64,000 bases of DNA from Istiophorus platypterus (lineage: Eukaryota > Chordata > Actinopteri > Istiophoriformes > Istiophoridae). The notes beneath the pieces were generated by a model. It saw nothing but the letters and a program-made list of their open reading frames with translations. It was not told the DNA's origin and did no database searches. The stretch spans positions 27,964,060 through 28,028,059 of the forward strand of contig CM029134.1 in the NCBI GenBank assembly GCA_016859345.1. Direction: 5' to 3'. The translations under genes were made by a program, and so were the position numbers. Shown one piece after another: positions 33,401 through 43,847 of this stretch; position 1 is the first letter of the stretch, and every line of letters starts with the position of its first letter.

Positions 33401-36400
33401 AATGTGAAGTCGAGAAAATGCCACTACATGAAAACTGTGAAGAGACTGTTTTGTAAACTGTGGTTTTGAGGTCAAGAATTAAGTAAAAATCTCAAACTTT
33501 TGAATCTTTTTTTCAAAATTTTAGACTCTTTTCTGTTTGTACTCACGGGTCATATTTGCAGTTGGGGGTGAAGGAGTGGTTCGCCTTGTGAGCCAGGGAT
33601 GCACAGTATCTGTCTGCTTGGTCAAATGGCTGTGGGACGTCGATCACAGTGTCCTCGTCCATTGAGATTGTGTTTCTATTCAGTGCCCAGTCTCTGCTGT
33701 CTACCTGAGGAGTCCATGTAGTCATGAAAGACAGACAAATGGTTTAATTAGTACGAATACTGCAAAATCAACCGAAGAAATTTAGGGATATGCAACAGTA
33801 GGCAATAATTTAACATTTTCTCATTTATCCATTATTTAAAAAAAAAAAATCTTTTAATGTTTATCCATTACTTCCTGCAAACTAGTTTATTGCCATTTGC
33901 AGCATGTGGTGTTCAGGTGTTTGAACTGACTTAAATATTATTCAGTTATTCAAAGGGTGATTTATTTTTTCAAATTAGTTTAGCAACTTGACAATTTTTC
34001 CACATATATCCAAGCAACTGCAGAAGAACTCCCTGGTGTAAATGTAACCCTAATTGTGAATTAATAAATAAAAAAAGGTGTCTTCATTACTTGCTCTGTT
34101 TGTAATACCTCAGTGTGTGTGATGCGTACTCCATTATAAAAAGCCATCACAGTGTTCGTTTCAGCATCTGTCTTGGCAAACAAGCCCTGTCCTGCTCCTT
34201 TAATCACCGAGTCTGCCACAAACACCCTGGTAGACAGAAAAAATATATTGATGATATGATAAATGATGGTTAAGTGGCACCAGTATTATTCTAATTAACA
34301 CAGTAATTATCAGGATTGGGTCATTTATAAAGCTGACCCACCTTTGGCTCTCATATGGGTCAGGAAGCAGAGCGTGGGTGGCGATACAGGCGGATGTGGA
34401 CTTATCATATGAGTACACAGGACCTTAAAAACAGAGTATGTCATATTAATGTCCAGTTGCCTCCATAAATGCCTACCTCCAATAAGTACAATATACATGA
34501 GACAGAATTCAAGAGGACAACCTCACTGGAATTACATTGTGACTCATCCAGTTGCCAGCACATCACATTTGATAACTAGAAGTTTCACACTTTTATTTCA
34601 ACATCAACATCCAAAATGTAGTACACCACGATGTACAGCGAGTGTCAACGAGTAGTCAGTTAATCAATTAGCTGATCAAATAACATGATTTTTTTTGAAA
34701 ATCTTTGAATCATTTGGGATATTTAAAGAACGAAATGCATAGAATTTGATGGTTTCATCCTCTGAAATGTCGCATCGGCTGTAATTCCTTGTCTCGTCTT
34801 CCTCCATTAGTATCGAAATCATATGGAGGTTTGGCTTTGCCTTTCTGCCCAGCAGACCTGCAGTTTTCCCTGAAAGTTTTCTTCTCTTCAGATCTTGTTT
34901 GGACTTCCACAGTTTACCTTAACTACCATTTCTTACTGAAATTTCAGATAGTGGGAAATTCAAGCTGGGAGCACTTATATATCATTTTATAATCTCCATT
35001 TCTCCAAACTTTTGCATACAGCTTTAAATGTGAGACTGGCTTTATTTGTAATTAGAATGAATACATAAAAAAATTCTGTCAACATTGTTGACAGAATAAA
35101 TACAGTCAGGTACATTGGTATTATGACAGTGACCCATTTTCTGTAATTTTTTCTCTTCAAACCACCACAATGGATCTGAAATTAAAACATCATCTGACTG
35201 AAGTGTTGACCTTAAGCTTTAATTAAAGGCGTTTATCAAAAATTTCCCATCAACAGTTTAGGAATTACAGGCATACATAATCCCTTATTTACGGAGGCTC
35301 AAAAGTAATTAGACGATCAGTTTCATGGCCAAGTGTGGCCCTCTATATTCGCATTTATGAAGGTGTCTCTTGGATACTTCAGGAACACTTCTCAGTATGC
35401 GACCTGAAGCAGACTACCTTACCATAACCACTTTTTAACAATTCTTTTTTTTTTTAACCTCTCAAATTGAAGTTTATGCTAGAGACTCAGTATGTGGGCT
35501 ATAGGGTTGTTTATAGGGTTTTTCACACTGTTATGCATGATAATGTTATTACTGGGATTCTTTGGCATTTTATGGTGGCTCCGGGAGTCAATCAATCTCA
35601 GCTCAGTTCCTTCTTTCTTTATGGACCTCAACAAATGGTTATGTGGTGGTGGGAATACCGACAGAGCATACGCCAATGACACATTGGAGGCAATTTGGGG
35701 TTCAGTATCTTGCCCAAGGACTCTTCTACATGCAAACTGGAGAAGCTGGGATTGAACCACAGAACTTCTGGTTTATGGGCGACTGTGCTACCACCTGAGC
35801 CATAGCCGCCCGAAGGAAGAAAGGGAGTGTTCTCTCAGACACTCAAATGCTTCAGTGTCTACAACCACCACAGGCTCCCTCCACTGTCAACAGTATTGCT
35901 ACCCAGTGTGCAGTCTATCAGGCACAAGTTAGATGAGCTGGAAGCATGGGCCAAATTCAAACCTGAAATAAAAGAAACCTGTCTTCTTTCCTTAACCAAA
36001 ACATGGCTCTGCGAAATAAATGGGGATGAGGTCCTGATGATAAGTGGGTTTGGTAGCTGCTGGACTGGTAACTGGAGATCAGGGGTAAAAGCCGAGGAGG
36101 AGTGAGTTTTTTTTCATCAACAAGAGGTTCTGTGACACCATCATGGTGTGGGAGGGATATGTATTCCTGACATTGAACTACTGTAAATCTCACTCTGCCC
36201 TTAATACTTGCCTCAAGAATTTAAACAGCTGTTCTTCACGATAGTGCACATTCACTTGTGAGCCAATGTATCTGCAACTGCACAGCTGATTGCAGACATC
36301 ACAGACTCGTTTCAAGCTGCCCAGATGCCCCCAAATTTATACTTAGGGGTTTTAACCACTGCATTTTAAACAAGACTGAGGACATACAAATAATGTGTAA

Positions 36401-39400
36401 CTAGTGCCACCACATAAAAGAACAATATAATTGCGTTATTGTTCAGTGAGCTGTGCTTGTAAGTCCTTGCCTATGCGTTCCTTCATTGTCTTGTACCATA
36501 ACAGTGAGTATCTCATGCCCATGTACAATCCTTCCATCAGGTACCTGGAGTTGGGGGACTAACAAGTAAAGACTTGGTCAAAGGACAGTGTTTTCTCTCT
36601 CCTGGGATGTTTTGATTGCACTGAATGTCAGTATTTTTATGATGTTTGTGATAATATTGATGACAATGTCTTTTTACATCTCTTTTTGTGTTGACTCAGT
36701 TACCCCTTGGGTAACCAAAGAGCAACAAGTCATCAATAAGAAGACAAGAATCTTCTACACTGGTGATCCTCCTAAGAAAAGAGCTATCTCTAGACAACTG
36801 AGGAGTGAAATAGCCAAGGAAAAAATGAGACATAAGAAAATAGAAATGGAATAATGCAGTGGTGACCTCAGAGTAGCAAGAAATTAAACCAATGGCCTGC
36901 ATTACCTAATGCCAAGCCAAGCAACTTATCAGTGTCAATGGTGTGGAGCCGATTTACCAAACTCTTTCAATTCTTTTTTCTGTTGTTTTGAAAGGTTTCA
37001 TCATACTCATAATAGTTCAAGGGTGAGGGACTCCCTTGCACCTAAAAATAATATTGTGATATCTGAAGAAAGTGTCACTGCCTTATTCAAGAAAACTATC
37101 ATAAGGAAGGCTGCTGGCCCTGATGCCATCTGCAGGCCCACTCTGAACTGCTTTGCTGACCAGCTCAAGGAGAGTCTGTAACTCCGATTGGCTTTGTTGC
37201 TAATCAGTACTTCAAGAGGAGAGAGTATTTTAGCTCTTCTTTCATTACAGCCACAAAACTTCCTGGAAATTCCTTGATTGGCTGGGAAAAAATAATTTCA
37301 TCTAATAACAAACTTAATCAGAAAATCTAAGCATCTAAATATTGTATAGAGTAAAATGGGTTAAGCATTTGGCTGAAGCCTGAAGCCTCTGGAAAAATAT
37401 GTAGTGGGTCTCTTTTTGGATTTGAGTGGCAGAAGAACTCAAACTAAGGAAAGATGTAAGGATGTTTTAGGATCTGCGTCTTGAAAAATAAAGGGGACAA
37501 TGCTGACTAGATCCAATAACATCTGAGTCTTGTGTGCAAAACTGTCCCCTAAAATGAGCACTAACTGAAGATGACATCTGTACTTACTGTTTGGCGTGAC
37601 TTCGAAGTGTGGCCTTTCACTCTCATTGGAGATCAGGGTGGCGAGGCGGGCCTGAATTAGCTCCCCATCCACAAAGCTTCCAAAGAGAGCTGTGTGTCCG
37701 TCTGGGTAGATGTAAGCTACAGATTCACCGGTCATCTCCCCATCCTCATTCACCTCTCCAAACACACAGCCCCCATCCTAGATGCAACACAGTACACACC
37801 AACATGCACAATACAATACTTCACTTCTGTATTCTGTATGTGAGGAATTCAAGAGCTAGTTGTTTCTTAAATTGTCTTAAAAGAGGCTTTCACAGTTAGT
37901 GCCATACAAAACACCTAATGGTATGTTAAATACTTCTGGAACATGGCACCAGAATAGCTTTAACTAGTGTGAATTGAGTGAATTCTCTACACATGTAAAC
38001 ATTGGCAGTGTCCTGTAGTGAGCAGTGAGCTGACTCACAGGGTAGCACACCCAGCACTCCCCACAGCGATTGTTGTCTTTGTACTGGCCCTTGAACACCA
38101 GGCAGCCCTCTCCATCGAACTCCTGAGCAAGCCCATTGAGCTCACCATCCACATATGTCCCATGGAGGATTCCGCCATCTTCATATGTGTACACTCCCTG
38201 ACCCTGCAGAGCATCATCTACATAGAAACCCTCCAGTGTACTGTGGGAGGTGGAAAGAAAGAAGATAGTCTCAGTGAAATTAATTTAACTCCCATCACCT
38301 TAAGGCAAGCTTAGTCAGATATAAAGGAACGCTCTTTTTGAATTAAGAAATTATTTATTGTATATAAATACAATCAGTGGTGCTGAGCCTTGTTTTTATA
38401 TATATGCTTTTAACTTTGAAAATGTAATCAAATTTTATAAATATAGCTGATTATATACCGTTTTGTATTAAAGAGTATTAGGGCCATTGTTAGAAAAGGG
38501 GACTGAGTTTGGGAATAATTTCAAAAAAAGTTGTAATGCTATGAGAGAAAAACATTATTTATAGACAAAAAGTAAGAACATCATGAGAGAAGTCAAAATA
38601 GAGAGCATCTTGCTGCATACATTAAATCAGAGTGCAGGGCTTCCTCACAAAGTAGAGTGTGCTAATTACTTTCCTTTAATACTGCGTAGGGCTTTGCTTT
38701 GCTCTCTGACAGCCTCAGTTCTTTGTTGCATGGATACCACAAGATGTTGGAAACTTTCCTTTGAGATTCTGGTCCATGTTGACATGATTACATCATATCC
38801 TTTCAGCACATTTGTCAGCTGCACATTACTGCTCAAAAACTTGTCTTCTACCACATCACAAATGTGCTCTAATGGATTCAGATCTGGTGATTGTGGAGGC
38901 CAATGAAGGTTCACTGAGCTCACTGTCTTGTTCATGAAACCAGTTTGAGAAGACTTTTACTTAGTGACATGATCCATAATTTGGACCTGACCATCTACCA
39001 AATCCAGATTCATCAGACCAGTTTACATTTTACCAGTCTTCAACTGTCAAGTGTTGGTGAACCTGTGTCTACTGCAGCCTGAGGTTTCTGTTCTTGGTTG
39101 AGAGGACTGGAACCTGATGTGGCTGTCTGCTGTTGTAGCTCATCACCTGAAGGTTTGAAGTGTTGTTCTTTCTGAGAAGCTTTTCTCCTCATCAAACTTT
39201 TAAAGAGTGGTTATCTGAGTTACTGTAGCCTTTCTGTCAACTCCAGCCACTCTGGTCATGATTTCCTTACCTCTCCCATCACACAACTCAATTCCCTCTG
39301 CAGTAGTGCTGCTCATTGGATTTTTTTTGGCACCATTCTGAGTAAAAACTATAGATTGTTTTGTGTGAAAACCCCAGGAAATCAACAGTTTCAGAAATAC

Positions 39401-41342
39401 TCATATCAGCCTTTCTAGCACAATCAGTCTCAGTCCCTGAGATGACATTTTTTCACTGTTCTGATGTGATGTCAACATTAACTGAAGCTTGTGGCCTGTA
39501 CCTTAAGGATTTTATGCTTTACAGTGCTGCCAGATGATTGGCTGGTTGATTGGATAATTGCATGAATAAGCAGGCTTACAGGTGTTCCTAATAACATGCT
39601 TTGTGAGGTAATGACTTATGAACATCTCAACCTCACATAAAATGTGTTTTTTTGGAAGGCACAAAAAGGTTACCTGGCAGATGGAGCTCTGAGTCACTGT
39701 GCTGTTCGGGTGGGGTATCAGATGCTAGAAGAGCATTACTTACTCAGTGCACAGTATACTAGTACAACAGTTGAGTCTAGATGGCTTTCAAATAATTTGA
39801 AGTCATAAAGTCTCTGCTTTATTCTTTTCCTATGCCATGAACTTGTGATTTGATCTGTAAACTCTTTGGCTCAGCTATCTGGTAGAAATCAAGTCTCCAC
39901 TGCGACTCAGTTACTATTCTGAAACATGTCCAGTAATTAACTCATTTATTATGGGTGACACCTACAATATAACTTCAGGTCATAAACTTTAGTTATATGA
40001 TGTGTGAAAGGTGACAGACAGAAATGTCAAATGTTGTTCCTATCAGTCGTCCGAACATTTTGTCATAATTTTTTAGAACATGCTTGCATGCTTTATGGAT
40101 GTAGATGCTATTTTAGTCTGCTTTAGTTTGTTAAAAATGCTTAACTCGGATTCAACAGTCATAACAATCAAGAACTTTTTATATTCTTTCTGTCTTATCT
40201 TTACAGTACCTTCCATCAAAGAAGAAGAACTTTCCCTTGCCATTCTTCTCTCCGTGGGTGAAATGCCCTTCAAAGCGATCACTGGATGAGTAGGTCACTG
40301 AGCAGAAACCATGGGGCTGACCATCTTCATCTAGTGGACCTGATCACATTGACATACACGGTTGAATTAAGTCTGGTGATTTGACTCAAATGAATGCATT
40401 CATGGCTCCTCAAAGCTGCCCAACAGACTCAAACGAATATCTACTTCCCTTTGACTCTGGTTTGATCTCCATCATGACCTGAGAAAATATCTGATTTAAC
40501 CAAACAGTAAACTGAGGGTCATACAACCAAACAATAGGTCAAAGATGCTTAATGATCTCTAGTGCAGATAGGGACTGCATAGTCAGGTAATAGGTAATGG
40601 GTTTGTGACTATGAATGACCACTTTCACATTATACATGGTCCATTATACATGGTCATTTGATCCATTGTTAATGTCAAGTACGGAAATTTGTAGATTTGT
40701 GCAGCTACAATGTTTTCAATTTTGGGGAGAATTCGAAGCATAATGTTCCCATGTCACATGTCATATGTCTTGTATCCTACCTATGAGGGCAGGAATGACA
40801 GGACTTTAGCCAGTCAAGAGTTGTTGTTCAAGGTTCAGTTTTTATTTTCAAGAGACAGGAATTAATGTCCTAATCAACAGTTTTAATTTATTAAATTCTT
40901 CTAACATTAACAATAGTAAGGCGATACACGAGATACAAAGTATCAGAAAACACCACACCACACCAAATTATCAAAAATCGAGCGCATGCGTAGCAGACAG
41001 TGAAAAACAAAACTATGGCCTTTCATTTCATTTTATATCTCCTGACCAGTCAAACGCTTCCAGTGCCCACCCTGGCAGCGGGACACAGACATCAACCGAG
41101 CTGCATTCAGTCGCCTGATAAGCGGGTCTCCCACTTAAATAAAGTGCCTGGCGCTTCCAGTTACCGAGTGGGCCCACTGTAAGACTGACTCATGGAGATT
41201 TACGGAGGGTGATATCACAATCTCTAGACAGCTGCGAAATGAGGCACATAGCCACATTTTGTCGTTTACACAGAAGTAAAACAAAAGTAAGACGTTACTT
41301 ACCTTCAACAACCTCTTCCATATTTTCATCATCGCTGTCCAT
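27435..41342 (-). CDS. setd7: Histone/protein lysine methyltransferase SETD7 (SET7/9)
   Basis: Monomethylates H3K4 and non-histone proteins such as p53, using S-adenosylmethionine. Eight minus-strand exons: 41342-41303, 40339-40210, 38240-38039, 37777-37588, 34423-34342, 34226-34109, 33704-33547 and 27627-27435. All have GT-AG borders and consistent phases, giving 370 residues (human 366). Start: MDSDDENMEEVVEG, A at -3 and G at +4. Residues about 20-190 hold MORN-type repeats (GKGKFFFFDGSTLEG, GTYVDGELNG, GEVNEDGEMTG). The SET domain follows. Key residues keep human numbering: Y245 in FYNGVR, N265, N296-H297 in NHSFTPNC, Y305, Y335 and Y337 in AYGYDH. Differences from human near the active site are R264 for Gly, A292 for Gly and P307 for Met. 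Intron 7 (5.9 kb) and introns 1, 2 and 4 are filled with transposons. Exon 1 sits between the arms of a long inverted repeat. Confidence 0.97.
27730..28085 (+). mobile_element. L1-like reverse transcriptase relic in setd7 intron 7
   Basis: A plus-strand open frame of 116 codons contains FADDVV (the YADD-type catalytic box of reverse transcriptase) followed by VSGFKINWLKS, which matches the SGYKINW.KS block after that box in L1/Tx1-clade LINEs. Upstream, SFGKGFIDRIKI fits the block that precedes it. Only this fragment remains, antisense to setd7. Confidence 0.75.
28160..28523. repeat. Two diverged tandem copies, 183-bp period
   Basis: 'gatttggttattggc' at 28176 aligns with 'gatttggctattagc' at 28359. 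'acggggtaccaccagg' at 28268 aligns with 'acggggttccaccggg' at 28451. Both offsets are exactly 183. Each copy ends with an aacccgga-c-aataacc block, and the copies differ at many positions between these anchors. Confidence 0.85.
28863..28889. repeat. (GT)n microsatellite
   Basis: Thirteen GT units at the left edge of the CpG-rich part. The open frames on both strands around it are repeat artefacts. Confidence 0.95.
29881..30078. repeat. Three tandem copies of a 65-bp unit
   Basis: The anchor 'ggcgaggagtt' (with ggg or tgg before it) starts at 29891, 29956 and 30021, an exact 65-bp period. Each copy continues to a 'tccaa(a/g)ccagaag' block and an 'a-ataattg' or 'atgattg' end. The copies differ mainly in the middle. 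Confidence 0.9.
31245..31910 (+). mobile_element. Tc1-like transposase relic in setd7 intron 7
   Basis: Broken plus frames show the 'ggaggaagccaggcaccact' block typical of Tc1 elements, VMLWGCFF near 31425, FFQQDKEPMHTAKTSKDWL near 31575 (catalytic Asp block) and a decayed SPDLNPIE region near 31665 reading SPSLNSIKHLQRDLK. Several in-frame stops are present. It has lost both ends as far as I can see. Confidence 0.85.
32255..33180 (+). mobile_element. PIF/Harbinger transposase relic in setd7 intron 7
   Basis: Begins with 'ggccggatttatgcttctgt', a terminal phrase of fish Harbinger elements. Shifted frames then give DVEQQL, DEEMNFRYFQILAGKFNDLV, HHLQPFVSHQCTYSMPID and GGDYFKYKGS...YQLTIVDVG. 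The last part corresponds to the Harbinger DDE domain (KHGGDYFNYKG ... FTMVDVG). Stops and frameshifts are frequent. It matches the nested fragment at 7126-7540 in its N-terminal part. Confidence 0.85.
35104..35400 (+). mobile_element. Tc1-like element, 5' end fragment (setd7 intron 4)
   Basis: 'acagtcaggtacattggtat', then the 'accaccacaatggatctgaa' and 'gatcagtttcatggcca' blocks parallel the left end of the longer element at 59427-59580. Only the left portion remains. Confidence 0.65.
35640..35812 (-). mobile_element. tRNA-derived SINE (setd7 intron 4)
   Basis: Read on the minus strand, the element starts ggcggctatggctcaggtgg (a tRNA-like A box, TGGCTCAGGTGG). It goes on to ggttcaatccc (B box) and then to a tail with 'ccttgggcaagatactgaac', a phrase common to a high-copy fish SINE. 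The two polymerase III promoter boxes are spaced as in a tRNA. Confidence 0.75.
35860..37185 (+). mobile_element. Non-LTR retrotransposon relic (jockey/CR1-like) in setd7 intron 4
   Basis: Degraded coding sequence in order: LPSVQSIRHKLDELEAWAKF and ETCLLSLTKTWLCEIN near 35905-36020 (endonuclease, TETWL-like motif). Next come SYISFCVDSV-like and PWVTKE...KKTRIFYTGDP near 36675-36775 (linker). Last is KKTIIRKAAGPDAICRPTLN near 37090-37150 (first reverse-transcriptase block, KAAGPDGI type). It is truncated at about 37180. A later portion of a similar element lies at 55990-56640. Confidence 0.85.
38580..39720 (-). mobile_element. Tc1-like transposase relic (setd7 intron 2)
   Basis: On the minus strand, from the left end near 39720 ('ttattaggaacacctgt'), broken frames give EIMTRVAGVDRKATVTQITTL (helix-turn-helix region). 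Next are VLSTKNRNLRLQ and LTVEDW.NVNWSDES (first catalytic Asp), and then HWPPQSPDLNPLEHICDVVEDK (catalytic Glu) near 38870-38905. The segment with the second Asp is missing. A shorter copy of its end lies at 42131-42235. Both are sense with respect to setd7. Confidence 0.85.
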
Positions 41343-41606
41343 GCTACTGGATGACCACACCACAGATCTGACTGCTCTTCCTGTCACCAGTAGGGCGTCA
41401 CAAATGACAACCGACGAGCCTTTCTAACCTGACTCTACAAGTGTTTACTGTTGGTTTAACAGTTCAGGTCCAACTCAAAGAGGAACATTTTTTTTCGTAT
41501 GCTTTTTTGAAGTCAGCTAAAACTAGGCGATCAATGTCACCACCCAGTTATCAGTCATTTTTCCTCTTGTGGTAATTTAAGCATTGTCTCACTCACCCAC
41601 GCGCGA

Positions 41607-41640
<34 letters not shown>

Positions 41641-42032
41641 ACACGCAAACATATGTGTGTGTGCGTGTTAATGTTAGAAGAATTTAATAAATTAAAACTG
41701 TTGATTATGACATTAATTCCTGTCTCTTGAAAATAAAAACTGAACCTTGAACAACAACTCTTGACTGGCTAAAGTCCTGTCATTCCTGCCCTCATAGGTA
41801 GGATACAAGACATAGAATGGCACAAGAGGCATTCCTTGCACAGTAATTTCAGAGTGAGAGTGTGTGTATAGATGTATATATGTGTATTCATATTATAGAT
41901 TTGGGTATTTTTTTCGAGATTTATCGTTTCTGAGTGACGGGGCTAATTAACAGGGTTCTATTAAATTGTTTTTAAAATGCAAAGGGTAGGTTGAGGGTAT
42001 GTGAAAATTATGCTTCGAATTCTCCCCAAAAT
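40719..42032. repeat. Long inverted repeat around setd7 exon 1
   Basis: Inner arms 40764-40910 and 41668-41814 are reverse complements over 147 bases, with one mismatch by my reading. They run from tatgtcttgtatcctacc... to ...cttctaacattaa on the left. Outer blocks 40719-40744 and 42007-42032 are reverse complements over 26 bases without mismatch. The outer spacers differ (19 bases left, 192 right), so the right side has an insertion or the left a deletion. The 757-base centre holds setd7 exon 1, its presumed promoter and a CA repeat. Confidence 0.92.
41606..41660. repeat. (CA)n microsatellite
   Basis: CA repeat interrupted by GCACACG units, about 265 bases upstream of the setd7 ATG and next to the right inverted-repeat arm. 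Confidence 0.95.
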
Positions 42033-42130
42033 GCTCTACATTTCTAACATATATATATATATATGTATAATGTAGAGCACCATATAAGGAGCACCATAGT
42101 TATACTGTGTAGCACCTCATTTTACTTTCA

Positions 42131-42235
42131 AACAGCCTCAGTTCTTCATGGCCTCGCCTCCACAAGATATTAAAAACTGTTTTTTGTTGACATGATTGCA
42201 TCACATCATTTCTGCACATTCAGGCTACCAGTCTC
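42131..42235 (-). mobile_element. Tc1-like fragment
   Basis: 'cagcctcagttctt...cacaagat' and 'tgttgacatgattgcatcac' align with 38700-38800 in the larger relic, in the same orientation. Confidence 0.65.
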
Positions 42236-42238
42236 CTG

Positions 42239-42239
<1 letters not shown>

Positions 42240-42272
<33 letters not shown>
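42240..42272. repeat. (TTA)n microsatellite
   Basis: Eleven TTA-type trinucleotides directly following the Tc1 fragment. Confidence 0.9.
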
Positions 42273-43140
42273 TGATGATTAACTACAATTTTTTAAAGTT
42301 TAATTAATATGTAAAATTATCAAAATAAATGTAAAGACCTAGTAAAATGATTAGTGTAACACCAATTCAAAAACATGGAATGAAGGTAAAGGGAGCACTT
42401 TGTTGGCAGAGGATTGTTTTGGATATTATCACAACAAGAACAACAATCACATCTGTTCACTAAAATGTAAACAGGATTTATTTAGAGATGGCTTTAGTTA
42501 CTGGGGGTTTTCAAGCCCACTGGTATGCAAGCTTGAATCTAACAGGTCAGAGACTACCTCTTAGGCAAACTCAGGGTCCTGTTTCCAAAAGGTAGGGAAC
42601 CATTTCCAGGAAGCCTAGCTCTTCTTTTAGAAAAATTTAATTAGTGACACTAAATCCCTCAAAGGAAAATTGTTGTACTGGGATTGCTTGTTGTGTCCAT
42701 TCTGGACAGTTTATAATGTAATACTATATGAGGCAACAGAAAAGAGCACCTAAGCACAAGCATAGACCAGGAAGCTAGACAAAGTTCAGTGACTTTAATG
42801 GAGGGAAAAATATGGCACAGGCTCAGGTGGACAGGTGCGTAGGTGCCGGTACGGCAACAAGTAGTAGGTAAGTCCATAGGATGAAGGAGAACACAAAAAT
42901 CTTGCAGAGAACAAGCAGAGAGCACGATTAAACTTTACTCTCTAGATGAAATAAAGGTCGTAGCAAGGATTTGTCCACCTTATGGAAAGCCTACTTACGT
43001 TAGATTTAATGAGCTGCTGCCACCGATATATTTAGTGCTGATTAAACTGATTTGAAAAAAATAATGACTAAATAAAATCTATCACAACTTCAGGTTTCTT
43101 TTGTTTTTCTAAGAAGTCCTACACCGCCCCCTGGCGGCTA
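42273..43140. other. Intergenic between setd7 and scoc
   Basis: The two genes point away from each other across about 1.8 kb (41343-43150), so both promoters lie in this interval. No further gene, RNA or clear motif is visible in this part. Confidence 0.5.
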
Positions 43141-43149
43141 TATACCGTT

Positions 43150-43271
43150 TCGACCTGATGGTGGCGAATTGACTGTGCAAGGCACGGCTGTGGGAATTTA
43201 CGCAAACTGTTGAAATTTTCTGTTCTCGTTATACATTTCAGCGCAACATTTGTCGATTTTCACGTCGTAAG
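43150..43271 (+). other. Probable scoc 5' non-coding exon 1 and promoter
   Basis: A locally GC-rich stretch beginning around 'ccctggcggctatataccg' (TATA-like) and ending at a good donor (cgtaag, then gtatgt at 43272). The next acceptor is at 43847. The transcription start is not determined. Confidence 0.5.
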
Positions 43272-43847
43272 GTATGTGTCCTTACTTCACTCTATTGTTT
43301 ATTCGCTGGTTAAGTGCGGCGGTTGAAGCTAAACAGCGTAGTAGTATATGTTAGCATGCTAACAGCTCGGTAGTTAGCAGCAGGCCTGGCCTCTTCCTCA
43401 CCTGCGTTAATACTGCGAGTTTTGTGTGTGTGCCCGAGGTTGATAGGGCTTTCTGAATTTTTTTTTTTTTTTTTTGCACACATAGTTATACACAGAGAGT
43501 TTGGATGTTGTTTTGTAAATCATAATGTTCTTAAGACAATGTCGGCACAGCGCAACAAAGCACTTAAATTACGTTTAATAAGTTCTACTGTAGTAATATC
43601 AATTTCAAATACGCGAACATGACATTGATCACTATCGCCCATCATGGTAAACAATGAGATGCAGAAGGTTTACCGGGGTTTTGTGCAGACATTTGCAAAA
43701 ACCTGCATTTTTTGTTATAAACGTTATAAACGTTATAAACACAGTGGCTTCCCGATCGACCAGGGAAGTTGCAAAGTCACGTTCAACCAGGTTTATATTG
43801 TATTGGTAACCTATAACATTAAACAAATTAAATGATAAATATTGCAG

